A DNA stretch of 64,000 nt from Alexandriicola marinus (GCF_004000435.1 NZ_RBVZ01000005.1:124001-188000); one strand, 5' to 3'; numbered from the stretch's first letter, positions 8,728-18,154 are shown. Notes: generated by a model not told the origin, from the sequence alone. Made by a program: numbers and translations.

Positions 8728-10023
8728 ATGAATGGCGAAACCGGCAATCCAGTCGCGCGCGGCACGCCGCGTGTTCGCAGGCGCAAGGTGTTCTACATCC
8801 CCGGCTACGATCCGATCCATCCACGTCGCTATCGTGAACTCTACCGCAAGGAGGGCGCCGCACAGGCCGAAATCTCGGGCTATGACATCGCGATCAGCCC
8901 CAAGGCCAAGGGCGGCGGCAAATACGGTTGGAAGGTGCGCGGCCAGATGGACGCGGCCGATGTCGAGGCCGATGTCGAGGTTCTCGTCTGGTCCGATATC
9001 GTGCGCGGCTCCATGAGCCATTCGATCCCCGCGACCTATATTCAGCTGGTCCGCACGGCGTGGATCTATATCGGGTCCGGCACGCTGCGTCGGCTCATGT
9101 GGCTGCGCAAGGGGCCGGTGATCGCGGCGCTCTACCCGGTCGGAATGCTTCTGCTGCAGCTTGTGCTGGCCCTTCTGGCCGGGCATCTGGCCGGGCGTCT
9201 CCTGTCCTGGCTGGTAAGCCTGATCCCCTTGGGGCAGGAGGGAACGGCCTTTGCCGCGCGGCTTATGGCGGAAAGCGTGGTCTATTGGGTGGCGCTTCTG
9301 GTCATCTCCACCCTGGGGCTGCGGTTCTTCAAGGTGCGCGACGGCAAGCTCTTTGCCTATTACCTGATGCATGACTACGCCTTTTCGGCGCGCTGGCGCG
9401 GCGCGAACCCGCCGGACCTCGAGGCGCGGATGGCCGAATTTGCCGAGATCATCGGACAGGCGCTGGCCCGTGACGAAGTGGACGAGGTGCTTGTCGTCGG
9501 CCATTCGTCGGGCGCGCATCTGGCGGTCTCGATCCTGGCTGATCTCGCGCGTCAGGGGCGCGTTCCGGCCAACGGCCCGGCGCTCGGTTTCCTGAGCCTC
9601 GGGCAGGTGGTGCCGATGGTGTCGTTCCTGCCCAAGGCGCGCCGATTGCGCGCCGATCTGGCGTTTCTCTCGGTGCAGGACGGGCTGACATGGGTCGATG
9701 TGACGGCCCCGGGCGACGGCTGCGCCTTCGCGCTATGCGATCCGGTCGCGGTGTCGGGCGTGGCCCCCGAGGGCAAACGCTGGCCCTTGGTCATCTCGGC
9801 CGCGTTCACCCAGACGCTGAGCCCCGAACGGTGGAAGGAACTGCGCTGGCGGTTCTTCCGGCTGCATTTCCAGTATCTTTGTGCCTTCGATCGGCCGGGA
9901 GATTACGATTACTTCAGGATCACGGCCGGCCCGCTGACGCTGGCCGAGCGATATGCGGATCGGGCGCCCTCGAAATCGCGGATCGATGTGGCGGCTTCGA
10001 AATATACCTCCATGGCGGCCTGA
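8728..10023 (+). CDS. alpha/beta hydrolase with membrane hairpin
   Basis: The protein is about 431 residues. The N-terminal KVFYIPGYDPIHPRRYRELYR resembles an oxyanion-hole region. The middle (about residues 130-200) contains two or more strongly hydrophobic segments (IAALYPVGMLLLQLVLALLA and YWVALLVISTLGLRFF), so it is likely membrane-anchored. The nucleophile elbow is GHSSG near residue 255. A GTG immediately upstream at 8725 is the alternative start. It is probably a lipase or esterase of unknown substrate. The stop is only 6 nt before the P450 start, so the two probably form an operon and may act on the same lipid-like substrate. Confidence 0.75.
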   Translation: MNGETGNPVARGTPRVRRRKVFYIPGYDPIHPRRYRELYRKEGAAQAEISGYDIAISPKAKGGGKYGWKVRGQMDAADVEADVEVLVWSDIVRGSMSHSIPATYIQLVRTAWIYIGSGTLRRLMWLRKGPVIAALYPVGMLLLQLVLALLAGHLAGRLLSWLVSLIPLGQEGTAFAARLMAESVVYWVALLVISTLGLRFFKVRDGKLFAYYLMHDYAFSARWRGANPPDLEARMAEFAEIIGQALARDEVDEVLVVGHSSGAHLAVSILADLARQGRVPANGPALGFLSLGQVVPMVSFLPKARRLRADLAFLSVQDGLTWVDVTAPGDGCAFALCDPVAVSGVAPEGKRWPLVISAAFTQTLSPERWKELRWRFFRLHFQYLCAFDRPGDYDYFRITAGPLTLAERYADRAPSKSRIDVAASKYTSMAA

Positions 10024-10029
10024 TCCGCC

Positions 10030-11391
10030 GTGACCGAGACGCCCCCGAAACCGGCCGCGCGCCCCGACAAGGTCTCGCTCTGGCGGTATCTCAAGCTGTT
10101 TCGCGAAGACATCCTGTCGGCGCAACCCGCGCGGCTGTATCGGGCGTGGATGGCGGAGTTCAGGACGCCGTTCTTTCGCAGCTACATGGCCAATGACCCC
10201 ACGATCATTACCAGCGTTCTCAAGGACAGGCCCGACGATTTCCCGAAATCCGATCGGGTGGGGGCGGGGCTTGCGCCGCTTCTGGGGCAATCGGTCTTCC
10301 TCACCAACGGCGATCTGTGGAAACGACAGCGGCGGATCATCGACCCGGCCTTCGAGGGTGGGCGCATCCGCGATACGTTTGACGCGATGTGGGGCGCGGC
10401 AGCGGCCACTGTCGCGCGGCTCGATGCCCGAACGGGTGAGGTCTTCGATATCGAGCCGGAAACCAGCCATGCCGCCGCCGACGTGATCTTTCGCACGCTG
10501 TTCTCGATCCCGATCGAGAATGAGCTGGCAGCCGAGGTCTTTGCCGAGTTTCAGGCCCATCAGCGCAGTCAGCCGATCCTGAACCTTGCGGCCTTTGTCC
10601 CCGGGCCGCGCTGGATGCCCCGGTTTTTCCGGTCCGAGACGCGCGCGACCGCCGAGCGAATACGCGGCCTGATCACGCGGCTGGTCGATGACAGGGCCGC
10701 GCTGATCGCGCGCGGCGCGGCGCCCGATGATCTGGCAACCAAGATCATGACGATGGCCGACCCCAAGACGGGCGAGACGTTCGACCCCGCCGAGATGGTC
10801 GATCAGGTCGCGATCTTCTTTCTTGCCGGCCACGAGACCAGCGCCTCGGCGCTTGCCTGGACGCTATACCTGCTGGCGACGCATCCCGAATGGCAAGAGA
10901 AAGTCGCGGAGGAGGCCGCCGATCTCGAGGCGGATTTCTCCCGGTTGTCGTCCCTCAGGGTCACCCGCGACGTCTTTCGCGAGGCGCTGAGGCTCTATCC
11001 CCCGGTGCCGATGATGGTGCGCGAGACCACCCGGCCCGAGACCTTTCGCAAACGCGCGATCCGCAAGGGCGCGCAGATCGTGCTGTCGCCCTGGCATCTG
11101 CACCGTCACGAACGGATGTGGGACAGGCCCGACGAGTTCGATCCGTCGCGCTGGCGGACAGAGGCGGGCAAGGCCTCGGCGCGCGAGGCCTATATGCCGT
11201 TTTCCACGGGGCCGCGGGTCTGCACGGGGGCGAGTTTCGCGATGGCCGAAGGAGTGATCCTGACCGCGCTGATCGTGCGGGCGTTCGGGATTTCCGCCTC
11301 ACCCGAGCATGTGCCGGTCCCCGTGGCGCATCTGACGGTCCGATCGCGCGACGGGATTTTCCTGAAACTTGTCCGTCGCGCGCCCCGCTGA
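10030..11391 (+). CDS. cytochrome P450
   Basis: The 453-residue monooxygenase has the heme-ligand loop FSTGPRVCTGASFAMAEG near residue 395, the I-helix oxygen motif FLAGHETSAS near residue 262 and the K-helix ExxR in FREALRLYP near residue 318. It has no obvious membrane anchor and so is a soluble bacterial type that needs ferredoxin or another redox partner, none of which is encoded nearby. The start is GTG at 10030, 6 nt after the hydrolase. Substrate unknown. Co-transcription with a membrane hydrolase hints at fatty acid or lipid hydroxylation, an inference only. Confidence 0.92.
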   Translation: MTETPPKPAARPDKVSLWRYLKLFREDILSAQPARLYRAWMAEFRTPFFRSYMANDPTIITSVLKDRPDDFPKSDRVGAGLAPLLGQSVFLTNGDLWKRQRRIIDPAFEGGRIRDTFDAMWGAAAATVARLDARTGEVFDIEPETSHAAADVIFRTLFSIPIENELAAEVFAEFQAHQRSQPILNLAAFVPGPRWMPRFFRSETRATAERIRGLITRLVDDRAALIARGAAPDDLATKIMTMADPKTGETFDPAEMVDQVAIFFLAGHETSASALAWTLYLLATHPEWQEKVAEEAADLEADFSRLSSLRVTRDVFREALRLYPPVPMMVRETTRPETFRKRAIRKGAQIVLSPWHLHRHERMWDRPDEFDPSRWRTEAGKASAREAYMPFSTGPRVCTGASFAMAEGVILTALIVRAFGISASPEHVPVPVAHLTVRSRDGIFLKLVRRAPR

Positions 11392-11657
11392 GGGCCGTTT
11401 TTCGACTCTGTCGTTTTCCGATCCGGGAACGGTTCGGAATAGTCCCACCAATTGTGTCGGAAAGGGCGACGCAACCAGGGCTGCGGATCGGGTGCGCAAG
11501 GGCTGGAAAAAGGGATATATTTTAGATGTTTAGGGATAATTAACGTTTCTCGTGTCAGACTTTTCGACATGAACTGGACAAATATTTGCCGTTCTTTCGA
11601 CCGAATGCGGCTATATTGACACGTATGGGGCACAACGGAATTCGGGAGCGTTTGTTA

Positions 11658-11912
11658 ATGTCGAAGAAGCAGTCATCGGGCATTTCGGGTCGTCTTGGCG
11701 GGACCTTGTCGCTGGCGATGTCGATCTTTCGCCCGACCCAGTCAGCCGATCATATGCGTGTGAAGCAGGGAGCGGCCTTTTCGAAGAACATGAACGGTGC
11801 GATGGCGCGCCCGGTCAGCGCGGCGCCGAAATGCCGTCCTCTGAATGCAGCCGAGATGAACGAGTTGGAGCGGCTGTCGTCGATGCGCGCGGCGCTTTAT
11901 CCCAAGGATTGA
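11658..11912 (+). CDS. small basic hypothetical protein
   Basis: The 84-residue protein is not a family I recognise. ATG at 11658 follows a GGGAG ribosome-binding site at 11644-11648 with about 9 nt spacing. The N-terminal half is basic and serine-rich (MSKKQSSGISGRLGG), and the C-terminal PLNAAEMNELERLSSMRAAL could form one helix. It is preceded by an AT-rich 266-nt gap and followed directly by a strong terminator, so it looks like an independent one-gene transcription unit. Codon use is similar to its neighbours. Function unknown. Confidence 0.6.
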   Translation: MSKKQSSGISGRLGGTLSLAMSIFRPTQSADHMRVKQGAAFSKNMNGAMARPVSAAPKCRPLNAAEMNELERLSSMRAALYPKD

Positions 11913-11936
11913 GGCCCGCGTCATACGACGACGGAT

Positions 11937-11960
11937 GGGCGCCCCCGGGGCGCCCTTTTT
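11937..11960 (+). terminator. rho-independent terminator
   Basis: A perfect 7-bp stem (GGGCGCC at 11937-11943 paired with GGCGCCC at 11949-11955), a five-base loop and a run of five T follow the 84-residue ORF by 25 nt. Confidence 0.85.
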
Positions 11961-11978
11961 GTTTGGATGGGCACGAGG

Positions 11979-12197
11979 TCAGTTGCCTGTCCTGACCTGA
12001 TCGAGGACCCAGACCCGGATCGCCGAGGCCAGCCCCACATCGCCACGCTCCGTGTCGATCCGGGCCGCGAGTTCGTTGATCGGGGTCCCTTCGCGGGCGG
12101 CAAGCCGTCTGAATTCTGTCCAGAACGCATCTTCGAGAGAGACGCTGGTGCGATGGCCGCGCAGCGTCAGTGACCGTTTGACCGGACGCCCGCTCAT
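11979..12197 (-). CDS. ribbon-helix-helix domain protein
   Basis: The 72-residue protein has a ribbon-helix-helix-like core (KRSLTLRGHRTSVSLEDAFWTEFRRLAAREG followed by the helix PINELAARIDTERG). It belongs to the RHH_4 type, sometimes mis-annotated as aryl-sulfate sulfotransferase. It probably binds DNA as a dimer, but its target is unknown. It overlaps the DUF4169 gene by 4 nt and follows fumC, an arrangement common in Rhodobacteraceae. It is the last gene of that operon. Confidence 0.8.
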   Translation of the reverse strand: MSGRPVKRSLTLRGHRTSVSLEDAFWTEFRRLAAREGTPINELAARIDTERGDVGLASAIRVWVLDQVRTGN

Positions 12198-12382
12198 GCT
12201 TGGGGATCATCGTCGCGCTTGTGCGCATCAAGCCGGGCGCGCGCCTTTCGGGCCTCGGCCGCCTCAAGCGATTTCTGCGCCCCGGTCCGGCCAAAGCGAA
12301 CGGCATTCTCATCGGCCGTCTTGCGGGTCGCCTCGCGGGCCTTTTGCTTGCGAAAGGTCTTGAGGTTGGTGACGCGGGCCAT
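12194..12382 (-). CDS. DUF4169 family protein
   Basis: The 62-residue, highly charged protein is rich in Lys, Arg and Ala (RKQKAREATRKTADENAVRFG), predicted to be almost entirely helical and typical of DUF4169. Function unknown. It starts 5 nt after fumC ends and overlaps the RHH gene, so it is translated from the fumC transcript. Confidence 0.85.
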   Translation of the reverse strand: MARVTNLKTFRKQKAREATRKTADENAVRFGRTGAQKSLEAAEARKARARLDAHKRDDDPQA

Positions 12383-12387
12383 GGCGG

Positions 12388-13779
12388 TTACTTCGGGCCG
12401 ATCATCGCTTCGGGACGGACGACGCGATCAAAGGTCTCCTCATCGACAAAACCCAGCTTCACCGCCTCTTCGCGCAAGGTGGTGCGGTTCTTGTGGGCCG
12501 TCTTCGCGACGGTCGTGGCATTGTCATAGCCGATTTCGGGGGCAAGCGCGGTGACCAGCATCAGGCTTTCGCGCATGAGCGCGTCGATCCGGTCGCGATC
12601 GGCGCGGATGCCTGCCACGCAATTGTCGGTGAAGGCCACGCAGGCATCGCCCAGAAGCTGCATGGATTGCAGCACGTTATAGGCCATCATCGGTTTCATC
12701 ACGTTAAGCTCGAAATGGCCCTGGCTGCCCGCAAAGCCCACCGCCGCGTCATTGCCCATCACATGGGCGCAGACCTGCGTGATCGCCTCGACCTGGGTCG
12801 GGTTCACCTTGCCCGGCATGATCGACGAGCCGGGCTCGTTCTCGGGCAACATCAACTCGCCCAGCCCGCAGCGGGGCCCGGAGCCCAGCATCCGGATATC
12901 GCAGGCGATCTTGTAAAGGCTGGCCGCCGCCGTCTTGAGCGCGCCCGACATCTCGACCAGCGCGTCATGGGCGGCCAGCGCCTCGAATTTATTGGGCGCG
13001 GTCACGAAGGGCAGGCCGGTGATCCGCGCCATGTTCGCGGCGACCGTCTCGCCCCAGCCCTTGGGCGCATTCAGGCCGGTGCCGACGGCGGTGCCGCCCT
13101 GTGCCAGCTGATAGATCGCGGGCAGGGCGCTTTCGACCCGGCGGATCGCCTGCGCCACCTGATGCACATAGCCTGAAAATTCCTGCCCCAGCGTCAGGGG
13201 CGTGGCATCCATCGTATGGGTCCGGCCGATCTTGATGATCTCGGCAAACTCTTCGGATTTGGTCAGAAGCGCCGAATGCAGCTTGGCCAGCCCCGGCAGC
13301 GTCACGTCCCGCGCGGTCATCGCCACGGCGATATGCATCGCGGTGGGGAAGGTGTCGTTCGAGGATTGCCCCATGTTCACATGGTCATTGGGGTGGACGG
13401 GGTCTTTCGACCCGATCTCGCCGCCGAGCATCTCAATCGCGCGGTTCGAAATGACCTCGTTGGCGTTCATGTTCGATTGCGTGCCCGATCCGGTCTGCCA
13501 GACGACAAGCGGGAAATGATCGTCCAGCTTGCCCTCGACCACCTCGGCGGCGGCGGCGATCATCGCATCGGCCATCGTCTCGGGCAGGGCGCCACGGGCC
13601 TTGTTGGCCTCAGCGCAGGCCTGTTTGACGACGCCAAGCGCGCGCACGATGGCGACGGGCTGGCGTTCCCAGCCGATGGGAAAGTTGATCAGGCTGCGTT
13701 GCGTCTGCGCGCCCCAGTAGCGATCGGCGGGAACCTCGAGGGGGCCGAAACTGTCGGATTCCGTGCGTGTGCTGGCCAT
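12388..13779 (-). CDS. fumC: class II fumarate hydratase
   Basis: The 463-residue TCA-cycle enzyme interconverts fumarate and malate. The superfamily signature [13 protein letters not shown] is near residue 317, together with [16 protein letters not shown] near residue 94 and [19 protein letters not shown] near residue 128, all class II fumarase active-site regions. Length is normal for the family, which is iron-independent. It heads the fumC-DUF4169-RHH operon and lies 54 nt downstream of sspB on the same strand. Confidence 0.97.
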   Translation of the reverse strand: MASTRTESDSFGPLEVPADRYWGAQTQRSLINFPIGWERQPVAIVRALGVVKQACAEANKARGALPETMADAMIAAAAEVVEGKLDDHFPLVVWQTGSGTQSNMNANEVISNRAIEMLGGEIGSKDPVHPNDHVNMGQSSNDTFPTAMHIAVAMTARDVTLPGLAKLHSALLTKSEEFAEIIKIGRTHTMDATPLTLGQEFSGYVHQVAQAIRRVESALPAIYQLAQGGTAVGTGLNAPKGWGETVAANMARITGLPFVTAPNKFEALAAHDALVEMSGALKTAAASLYKIACDIRMLGSGPRCGLGELMLPENEPGSSIMPGKVNPTQVEAITQVCAHVMGNDAAVGFAGSQGHFELNVMKPMMAYNVLQSMQLLGDACVAFTDNCVAGIRADRDRIDALMRESLMLVTALAPEIGYDNATTVAKTAHKNRTTLREEAVKLGFVDEETFDRVVRPEAMIGPK

Positions 13780-13833
13780 GGTCTGCCTCCTTGCTGCGGG
13801 GTCTGGGCCTCGGGCGGGGTGGCGCGCCGGAGG

Positions 13834-14295
13834 CTACTTGCGAAACGAGTCGAGGCTGACGACGTCGGCGTCCTTTTTCTCGGGCGCCTCGTCTTCGGGT
13901 TCGACAAGCTCCGACATCGGCGCCTCTTCGGCCTCGTCCTCATCCTGCGATTCGAACCGGAGCCCGAACTCGACCGAGGGATCGACGAAGGTCCGGATCG
14001 CGTCATAGGGAATATAGAGGGCCTCCGGCTGGTCACCGAAATTCAGCGTCACCGAAAAGCCTTCGTCGGTGACGATCAGGCGGTCGAACCAGTGCTGCAA
14101 AACGATCGTCATCTCGTCGGGATAGCGATCCGACAGCCAATCCGCGATTTCCACATCGGGATGCATGGTGTCGAAGGTGATGAAGAAATGGTGCTCCCCG
14201 GGAAGACCGTCCCGCGACACGTCACCCAGAACCTGCTGGATCAGGCCGCGCATCGCGCGGTGCATCAGGTTGCCATAATCGATCGTCGACGCCAT
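13834..14295 (-). CDS. sspB: ClpXP adaptor SspB (alphaproteobacterial type)
   Basis: The 153-residue adaptor delivers ssrA-tagged polypeptides to ClpXP. It matches the alphaproteobacterial SspB/DUF2155-like form, with IDYGNLMHRAMRGLIQQVL at the start, FFITFDTMHPDVEIADWL, and MTIVLQHWFDRLIVTDEGF. The acidic tail (DEDEAEEAPMSELVEPEDEAPEKK in part) leads to a short C-terminal VVSLDSFRK that probably docks ClpX. The start is placed at the internal ATG 14295, where family similarity begins, rather than the longer reading to 14337. The cognate tmRNA is in this same window at about 54.8-55.1 kb. Confidence 0.88.
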   Translation of the reverse strand: MASTIDYGNLMHRAMRGLIQQVLGDVSRDGLPGEHHFFITFDTMHPDVEIADWLSDRYPDEMTIVLQHWFDRLIVTDEGFSVTLNFGDQPEALYIPYDAIRTFVDPSVEFGLRFESQDEDEAEEAPMSELVEPEDEAPEKKDADVVSLDSFRK

Positions 14296-14363
14296 CCCGA
14301 CCTCTGCTTGACTGGATTCCGTGTCAGCATACGCCAAATGCGGCCAGTGAAAAGGGGCCGCTC

Positions 14364-15332
14364 TCAGAGGTTGCGAGACGCGAGATAAGCGGCCGATCCC
14401 GTCAGCGCGGCATAATCGTCTTCGATCACCGCAACACCGAAATTATGCATGAAGCCCGCGAAGCGCCCCTTGTCGCGAAACGCGTCGGAAAAGCCGTGAT
14501 CCTTGAGGTAGGGGGCCACCGCGCGGGCCACGCCGCCGACAAGGTAGACGCCGCCGAAAGGCAGCGTGATCAGGGCAAGGTTTCCGGCAACCGCGCCCAG
14601 CATCCGCGAGAAGACCCGCACGGCCTCGTGCGCCGCCTCGTCATCACCCTTGGCGCAGGCGGCCATGATCTCGCTGGCCTTGGCCTCGCGCGGATGGCCC
14701 GAGCGTTCCCCGACCCAGCGATAGAGCCGCTCGATCCCGCGGCCCGACAGCACGTCCTCGACCGAGGGAAAACCATGCGCGGTCGAGACATAGCGGCTCA
14801 GCTCGATCTCTTCCTCGGTATGGGCGGGCAGGGTGGCATGGCCCGATTCCGCGGGCATCACCTCGCGCCCGGCGGCGAATTCATAGACCGGGGCCGAATT
14901 GAACCCGGTTCCCACGCCGATCACCAGTTTCGTGGCCGTGTCGGAAGCGTCGGGGAAGGGCAGGATCTCGGTGATCTGATCGGCCTCGATATGGCCGAGC
15001 GCATGGCCCTGCGCCTGAAGATCGTTGAGGATCGCCACGGTTTCGGCCCTGGTCGCGCGGGCAAGCGTGGTCTCGTCGATCGTCCAGTCGAGATTGGTCA
15101 TGTCGGCCTTGCCATCGCGCACCGGCCCCGCAACGGCGACGCAGGCTGAGGCGGGATCGACGGCCTCTTCCTCGATATAGCGGCTCAGCACCGATTCGAG
15201 GCCTGCGAAATCGGCATTGCGATAGCGTCGGATGCTGTCCGTCAGGACCCGGCGCCCATCGGCCAGAGCGACGCGCGTATTCGTGCCGCCGATATCGGAG
15301 ACGAGGGACAGGGTGTTGGGGGGATGGGCCAT
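14364..15332 (-). CDS. glk: glucokinase
   Basis: The 322-residue enzyme phosphorylates glucose to glucose 6-phosphate using ATP. N-terminal LVSDIGGTNTRVAL is the phosphate-binding motif of bacterial Glk, followed by VAGPVRDGKADMTNLDW and the IGVGTGFNSAPVY glucose/ATP region. The ATG at 15332 matches the family N-terminus. Upstream in-frame codons to 15392 lack similarity. It lies 64 nt downstream of aglR, facing away from aglEFGAK, and supplies the kinase needed for glucose released by AglA. Confidence 0.93.
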   Translation of the reverse strand: MAHPPNTLSLVSDIGGTNTRVALADGRRVLTDSIRRYRNADFAGLESVLSRYIEEEAVDPASACVAVAGPVRDGKADMTNLDWTIDETTLARATRAETVAILNDLQAQGHALGHIEADQITEILPFPDASDTATKLVIGVGTGFNSAPVYEFAAGREVMPAESGHATLPAHTEEEIELSRYVSTAHGFPSVEDVLSGRGIERLYRWVGERSGHPREAKASEIMAACAKGDDEAAHEAVRVFSRMLGAVAGNLALITLPFGGVYLVGGVARAVAPYLKDHGFSDAFRDKGRFAGFMHNFGVAVIEDDYAALTGSAAYLASRNL

Positions 15333-15396
15333 CGCAGGATCTCCGGATTGCTCGACGCTATGATGGACGCCTGATTGACCCGTTTCGATCAAAGCT

Positions 15397-16437
15397 TCAA
15401 GCGCTTCGCACCGCGAAGGGGACGGGCCCGGTCGATCGGCCGATCTTCAGTTCGGCCTCCAGCAGGCGTGTCTGTCGCGGCCCGCCGGGATTCGCGATCA
15501 GGTCGATAAGCATCTCAGCAAGCAGTCGGCCGGCCTCGCGGACCGAGGAATGCATGGCGGTAAAGATCGGCAGATCGGCCCCGTTGCGCAGGTAGGACAG
15601 ATCGTCGTCAAAGGTCATGACCGATAGATCGGCGCCCAGTCTCAGGCCGTTTTCCTCGGCCGCGCGGCGCACGCCGATCGCCGAGATCATCGACGACACG
15701 AGAAACGCCGTCGGCGGCCGGGGCAGGGCCAGCAGCTGCATGGCCGACCGGTATCCGAAGAATTCGGTCATCTCGTCGGCCAGCATCAGTTGCGGATCGG
15801 GCGGCACGCGCCGCGCGCTGAGCGCATCGAGATATCCCATCCGGCGCCGGTAGGCGAAATCCATCTCTTCGCGCCCGTTGATCAGCGCGATGCGGCGGTG
15901 CCCCAGATCGAGCAGGAATTCCGTCGCTGTCCGAAACGCCGAGCGGTTGTTGACGTCAAGCCAGCAATAGGGCTCTGGCCGGTCAGAGACGCGGCCGTGA
16001 ACGGCATAGGGCAGGCCCAGCTTTTCGATGAACGACAGGCGCTGATCATTCATCGCGGGCGCATGAACCAGAACCCCATCGACCGTCCCGCGCGCCTTGA
16101 GCTTGCGATAGACCTTTTCCTCGTCACCATCGAGCACGGTCGAAATCACCATCTCGTATCCGTGGCGGGCATAGGTCTGCGAGGCGCCGGCGGTGAAATC
16201 GGCGAAGATCGGGTTGACCATTTCATGGGTCGACGACGTCGGGACGACGTGGCCGATCGCCATGGATTGTCCAGTGGCAAGGCTCTTGGCCCGGCTGTTG
16301 GGGCTGTAATTATAGTGGCGCGCGGCATCGAGAACCCGCGCGCGCGTGGCTTCGCGGACCTCCGGGTAGCCGTTGAGCGCACGGCTTACAGTGGTCTGGC
16401 TCAACCCCAGTTTCTCGGACAGTTCCTTCAGGTTCAT
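15397..16437 (-). CDS. aglR: LacI-family repressor of the alpha-glucoside operon
   Basis: The 346-residue protein has an N-terminal LacI helix-turn-helix (LKELSEKLGLSQTTVSRALNGYPEV) and a periplasmic-binding-protein-like sugar domain. It is divergent from aglE, with two AAAGCGCTTT operators in the gap (16467-16476, close to its own start, and 16618-16631), so it probably represses both itself and aglEFGAK until an alpha-glucoside-derived inducer appears. The assignment to AglR rests on context. The family is certain. Confidence 0.88.
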   Translation of the reverse strand: MNLKELSEKLGLSQTTVSRALNGYPEVREATRARVLDAARHYNYSPNSRAKSLATGQSMAIGHVVPTSSTHEMVNPIFADFTAGASQTYARHGYEMVISTVLDGDEEKVYRKLKARGTVDGVLVHAPAMNDQRLSFIEKLGLPYAVHGRVSDRPEPYCWLDVNNRSAFRTATEFLLDLGHRRIALINGREEMDFAYRRRMGYLDALSARRVPPDPQLMLADEMTEFFGYRSAMQLLALPRPPTAFLVSSMISAIGVRRAAEENGLRLGADLSVMTFDDDLSYLRNGADLPIFTAMHSSVREAGRLLAEMLIDLIANPGGPRQTRLLEAELKIGRSTGPVPFAVRSA

Positions 16438-16466
16438 CGCGATCCATATCTTCAGGCGACGCTCTC

Positions 16467-16476
16467 AAAGCGCTTT
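16467..16476. promoter_or_regulatory. LacI-type operator upstream of aglR
   Basis: The palindrome AAAGCGCTTT, flanked by C on the left and C on the right, lies 30 nt upstream of the aglR start codon. It matches the core of LacI-family sugar operators and of the second site at 16618-16631, which suggests autoregulation of aglR. Confidence 0.7.
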
Positions 16477-16617
16477 CAAAATATTATCAGCAATTGACGT
16501 TGGGGGAAGGGCAAAGTTTCTCCATGTCCGTTTGCCGAAGGAAAGTGTATGGTGTTTTCGGGAGGAACACGTTTGGGCGTTGACACATGCTCTGACTTGA
16601 TGGACGTTGAAAAATAT

Positions 16618-16631
16618 CCAAAGCGCTTTGG
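16618..16631. promoter_or_regulatory. LacI-type operator upstream of aglE
   Basis: The perfect 14-bp palindrome CCAAAGCGCTTTGG lies 75 nt before the aglE start. A TTGACA that could be a -35 box is at 16580-16585. No convincing -10 box at standard spacing is seen. It is the most likely AglR binding site controlling the transport operon. Confidence 0.8.
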
Positions 16632-16705
16632 GACGATTCTGATCTCATGGGGCGCTAAGGTGATCGAACCCCGCAGCAACAGGTTGCGGAAACGGGAGGA
16701 TACAC

Positions 16706-18064
16706 ATGAACAAGACACTCTTTGGCGGCGTTGCCGCCATTGCGCTTTCTGCTGGCATGGCCCACGCGGACGCGCATCTTGCCTTCGGCATGGAAGGCGG
16801 GAACTTCAACTGGGACAGCTATGAGGAATTCGCCGCGAATGCGCCGGATCTGTCGGGCGAGACGCTGACCATCTTCGGCCCGTGGCTGTCGCCCGAGGCC
16901 GAGTATTTCTCGAACGTCTTGGCCTATTTCAACGAGGCCACCGGCGCCGAGGCCGTCTACACCGGCTCCGACGGGTTCGAGCAGCAGATCGTCATCGACG
17001 CCGAGGCCGGTTCGCCCCCGAACATCGCCGTGTTCCCGCAGCCCGGTCTGGCCGCGAACATGGCCGCACAGGGCCTTCTGTCGCCGCTCGAAGGCGGCAT
17101 GGCTGACTGGGTCGCGGAAAACTACGCCGCTGGTCCGTCGTGGGTTGATCTGGGCACCTATGCCGACGGCAACGGTGACGACCAGATGTTCGGCTTCTTC
17201 TACAATGTGAACGTGAAGTCGCTGGTCTGGTACAGCCCCGAGAACTTCGAGGATGCGGGCTATGAAGTGCCCGAAACCATGGAAGATCTGATCGCGCTGT
17301 CCGAGCAGATGATCGCCGATGGCGAAACCCCGTGGTGCATCGGTCTGGCGTCCGGTCCCGCGACGGGCTGGCCGGCAACCGACTGGGTCGAAGACATCAT
17401 GCTGCGCACGCAGCCGCCCGAAGTCTATGACCAGTGGGTCGCGAACGAGATCCCGTTCAACGATCCGCGCGTTCTTGAGGCGCTGGAAACCTTCGGCATG
17501 TTCGCCAAGAACGACGACATGGTCTCCGGCGGGGCCGGTGCGGTCGCCTCGACCGACTTCCGCGACAGCCCCACGGGCCTCTTCACCTCGCCGCCGCAGT
17601 GCTACATGCACCGCCAGGCGTCGTTCGCCACGGCCTTCTTCCCCGATGACGTGACGCCGGGCGAGGATGCGGATTTCTTCTACTTCCCGTCCTTCTCGGA
17701 AAAAGACCTGGGCAACCCGGTCCTGGGTGGCGGCACGCTGATGGCCGTGACCGATCAGAGCGCAGCCACGGATGCGTTCATGGAGTTCCTGAAGACGCCG
17801 ATCGCGCATGAGCTGATGATGGCGCAGACGGGCTTCCTGACGCCGCATTCCGGCGTGAATCTCGACGCCTATCGCGACGAGATCCTGCGTGGTCAGGGCG
17901 AAATCCTGCTCAACGCCACCACCTTCCGGTTCGACGCGTCGGACCTGATGCCCGGTGAGATCGGCGCGGGCTCCTTCTGGACGGGCATGGTCGATTTTGT
18001 CGGCGGTGCATCGGCCGAAGAGGTTGCCGGCGCGATCCAGGACAGCTGGGACGCCATCAAGTAA
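16706..18064 (+). CDS. aglE: alpha-glucoside ABC transporter, periplasmic binding protein
   Basis: The 452-residue protein carries a Sec signal peptide (MNKTLFGGVAAIALSAGMAHADA, cleavage near residue 22). The mature part is a family 1 solute-binding protein, with ETLTIFGPWLSPEAEYFSNVLAYF and the C-terminal FRFDASDLMPGEIGAGSFW typical of AglE. It binds alpha-glucosides such as sucrose, maltose or trehalose in the periplasm and delivers them to AglFG. It is the first gene of the aglEFGAK operon, with a strong GGGAGGA ribosome-binding site and a hairpin after its stop. Confidence 0.9.
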   Translation: MNKTLFGGVAAIALSAGMAHADAHLAFGMEGGNFNWDSYEEFAANAPDLSGETLTIFGPWLSPEAEYFSNVLAYFNEATGAEAVYTGSDGFEQQIVIDAEAGSPPNIAVFPQPGLAANMAAQGLLSPLEGGMADWVAENYAAGPSWVDLGTYADGNGDDQMFGFFYNVNVKSLVWYSPENFEDAGYEVPETMEDLIALSEQMIADGETPWCIGLASGPATGWPATDWVEDIMLRTQPPEVYDQWVANEIPFNDPRVLEALETFGMFAKNDDMVSGGAGAVASTDFRDSPTGLFTSPPQCYMHRQASFATAFFPDDVTPGEDADFFYFPSFSEKDLGNPVLGGGTLMAVTDQSAATDAFMEFLKTPIAHELMMAQTGFLTPHSGVNLDAYRDEILRGQGEILLNATTFRFDASDLMPGEIGAGSFWTGMVDFVGGASAEEVAGAIQDSWDAIK

Positions 18065-18101
18065 TCGGGTGATCCGATACGCCTGAGAAAAGACCGCTCT
18101 T

Positions 18102-18119
18102 CCGGCCCGTCCGGGCCGG
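18102..18119 (+). promoter_or_regulatory. intercistronic hairpin between aglE and aglF
   Basis: CCGGCCC (18102-18108) pairs with GGGCCGG (18113-18119) around a 4-nt loop, without a T-run. Hairpins placed between a binding-protein gene and its permease genes commonly raise expression of the first gene by protecting its mRNA or partly stopping readthrough. Confidence 0.55.
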
Positions 18120-18154
18120 GGGAGCATTCATAGAGCCGGCCAAGGGAGGGGCTG

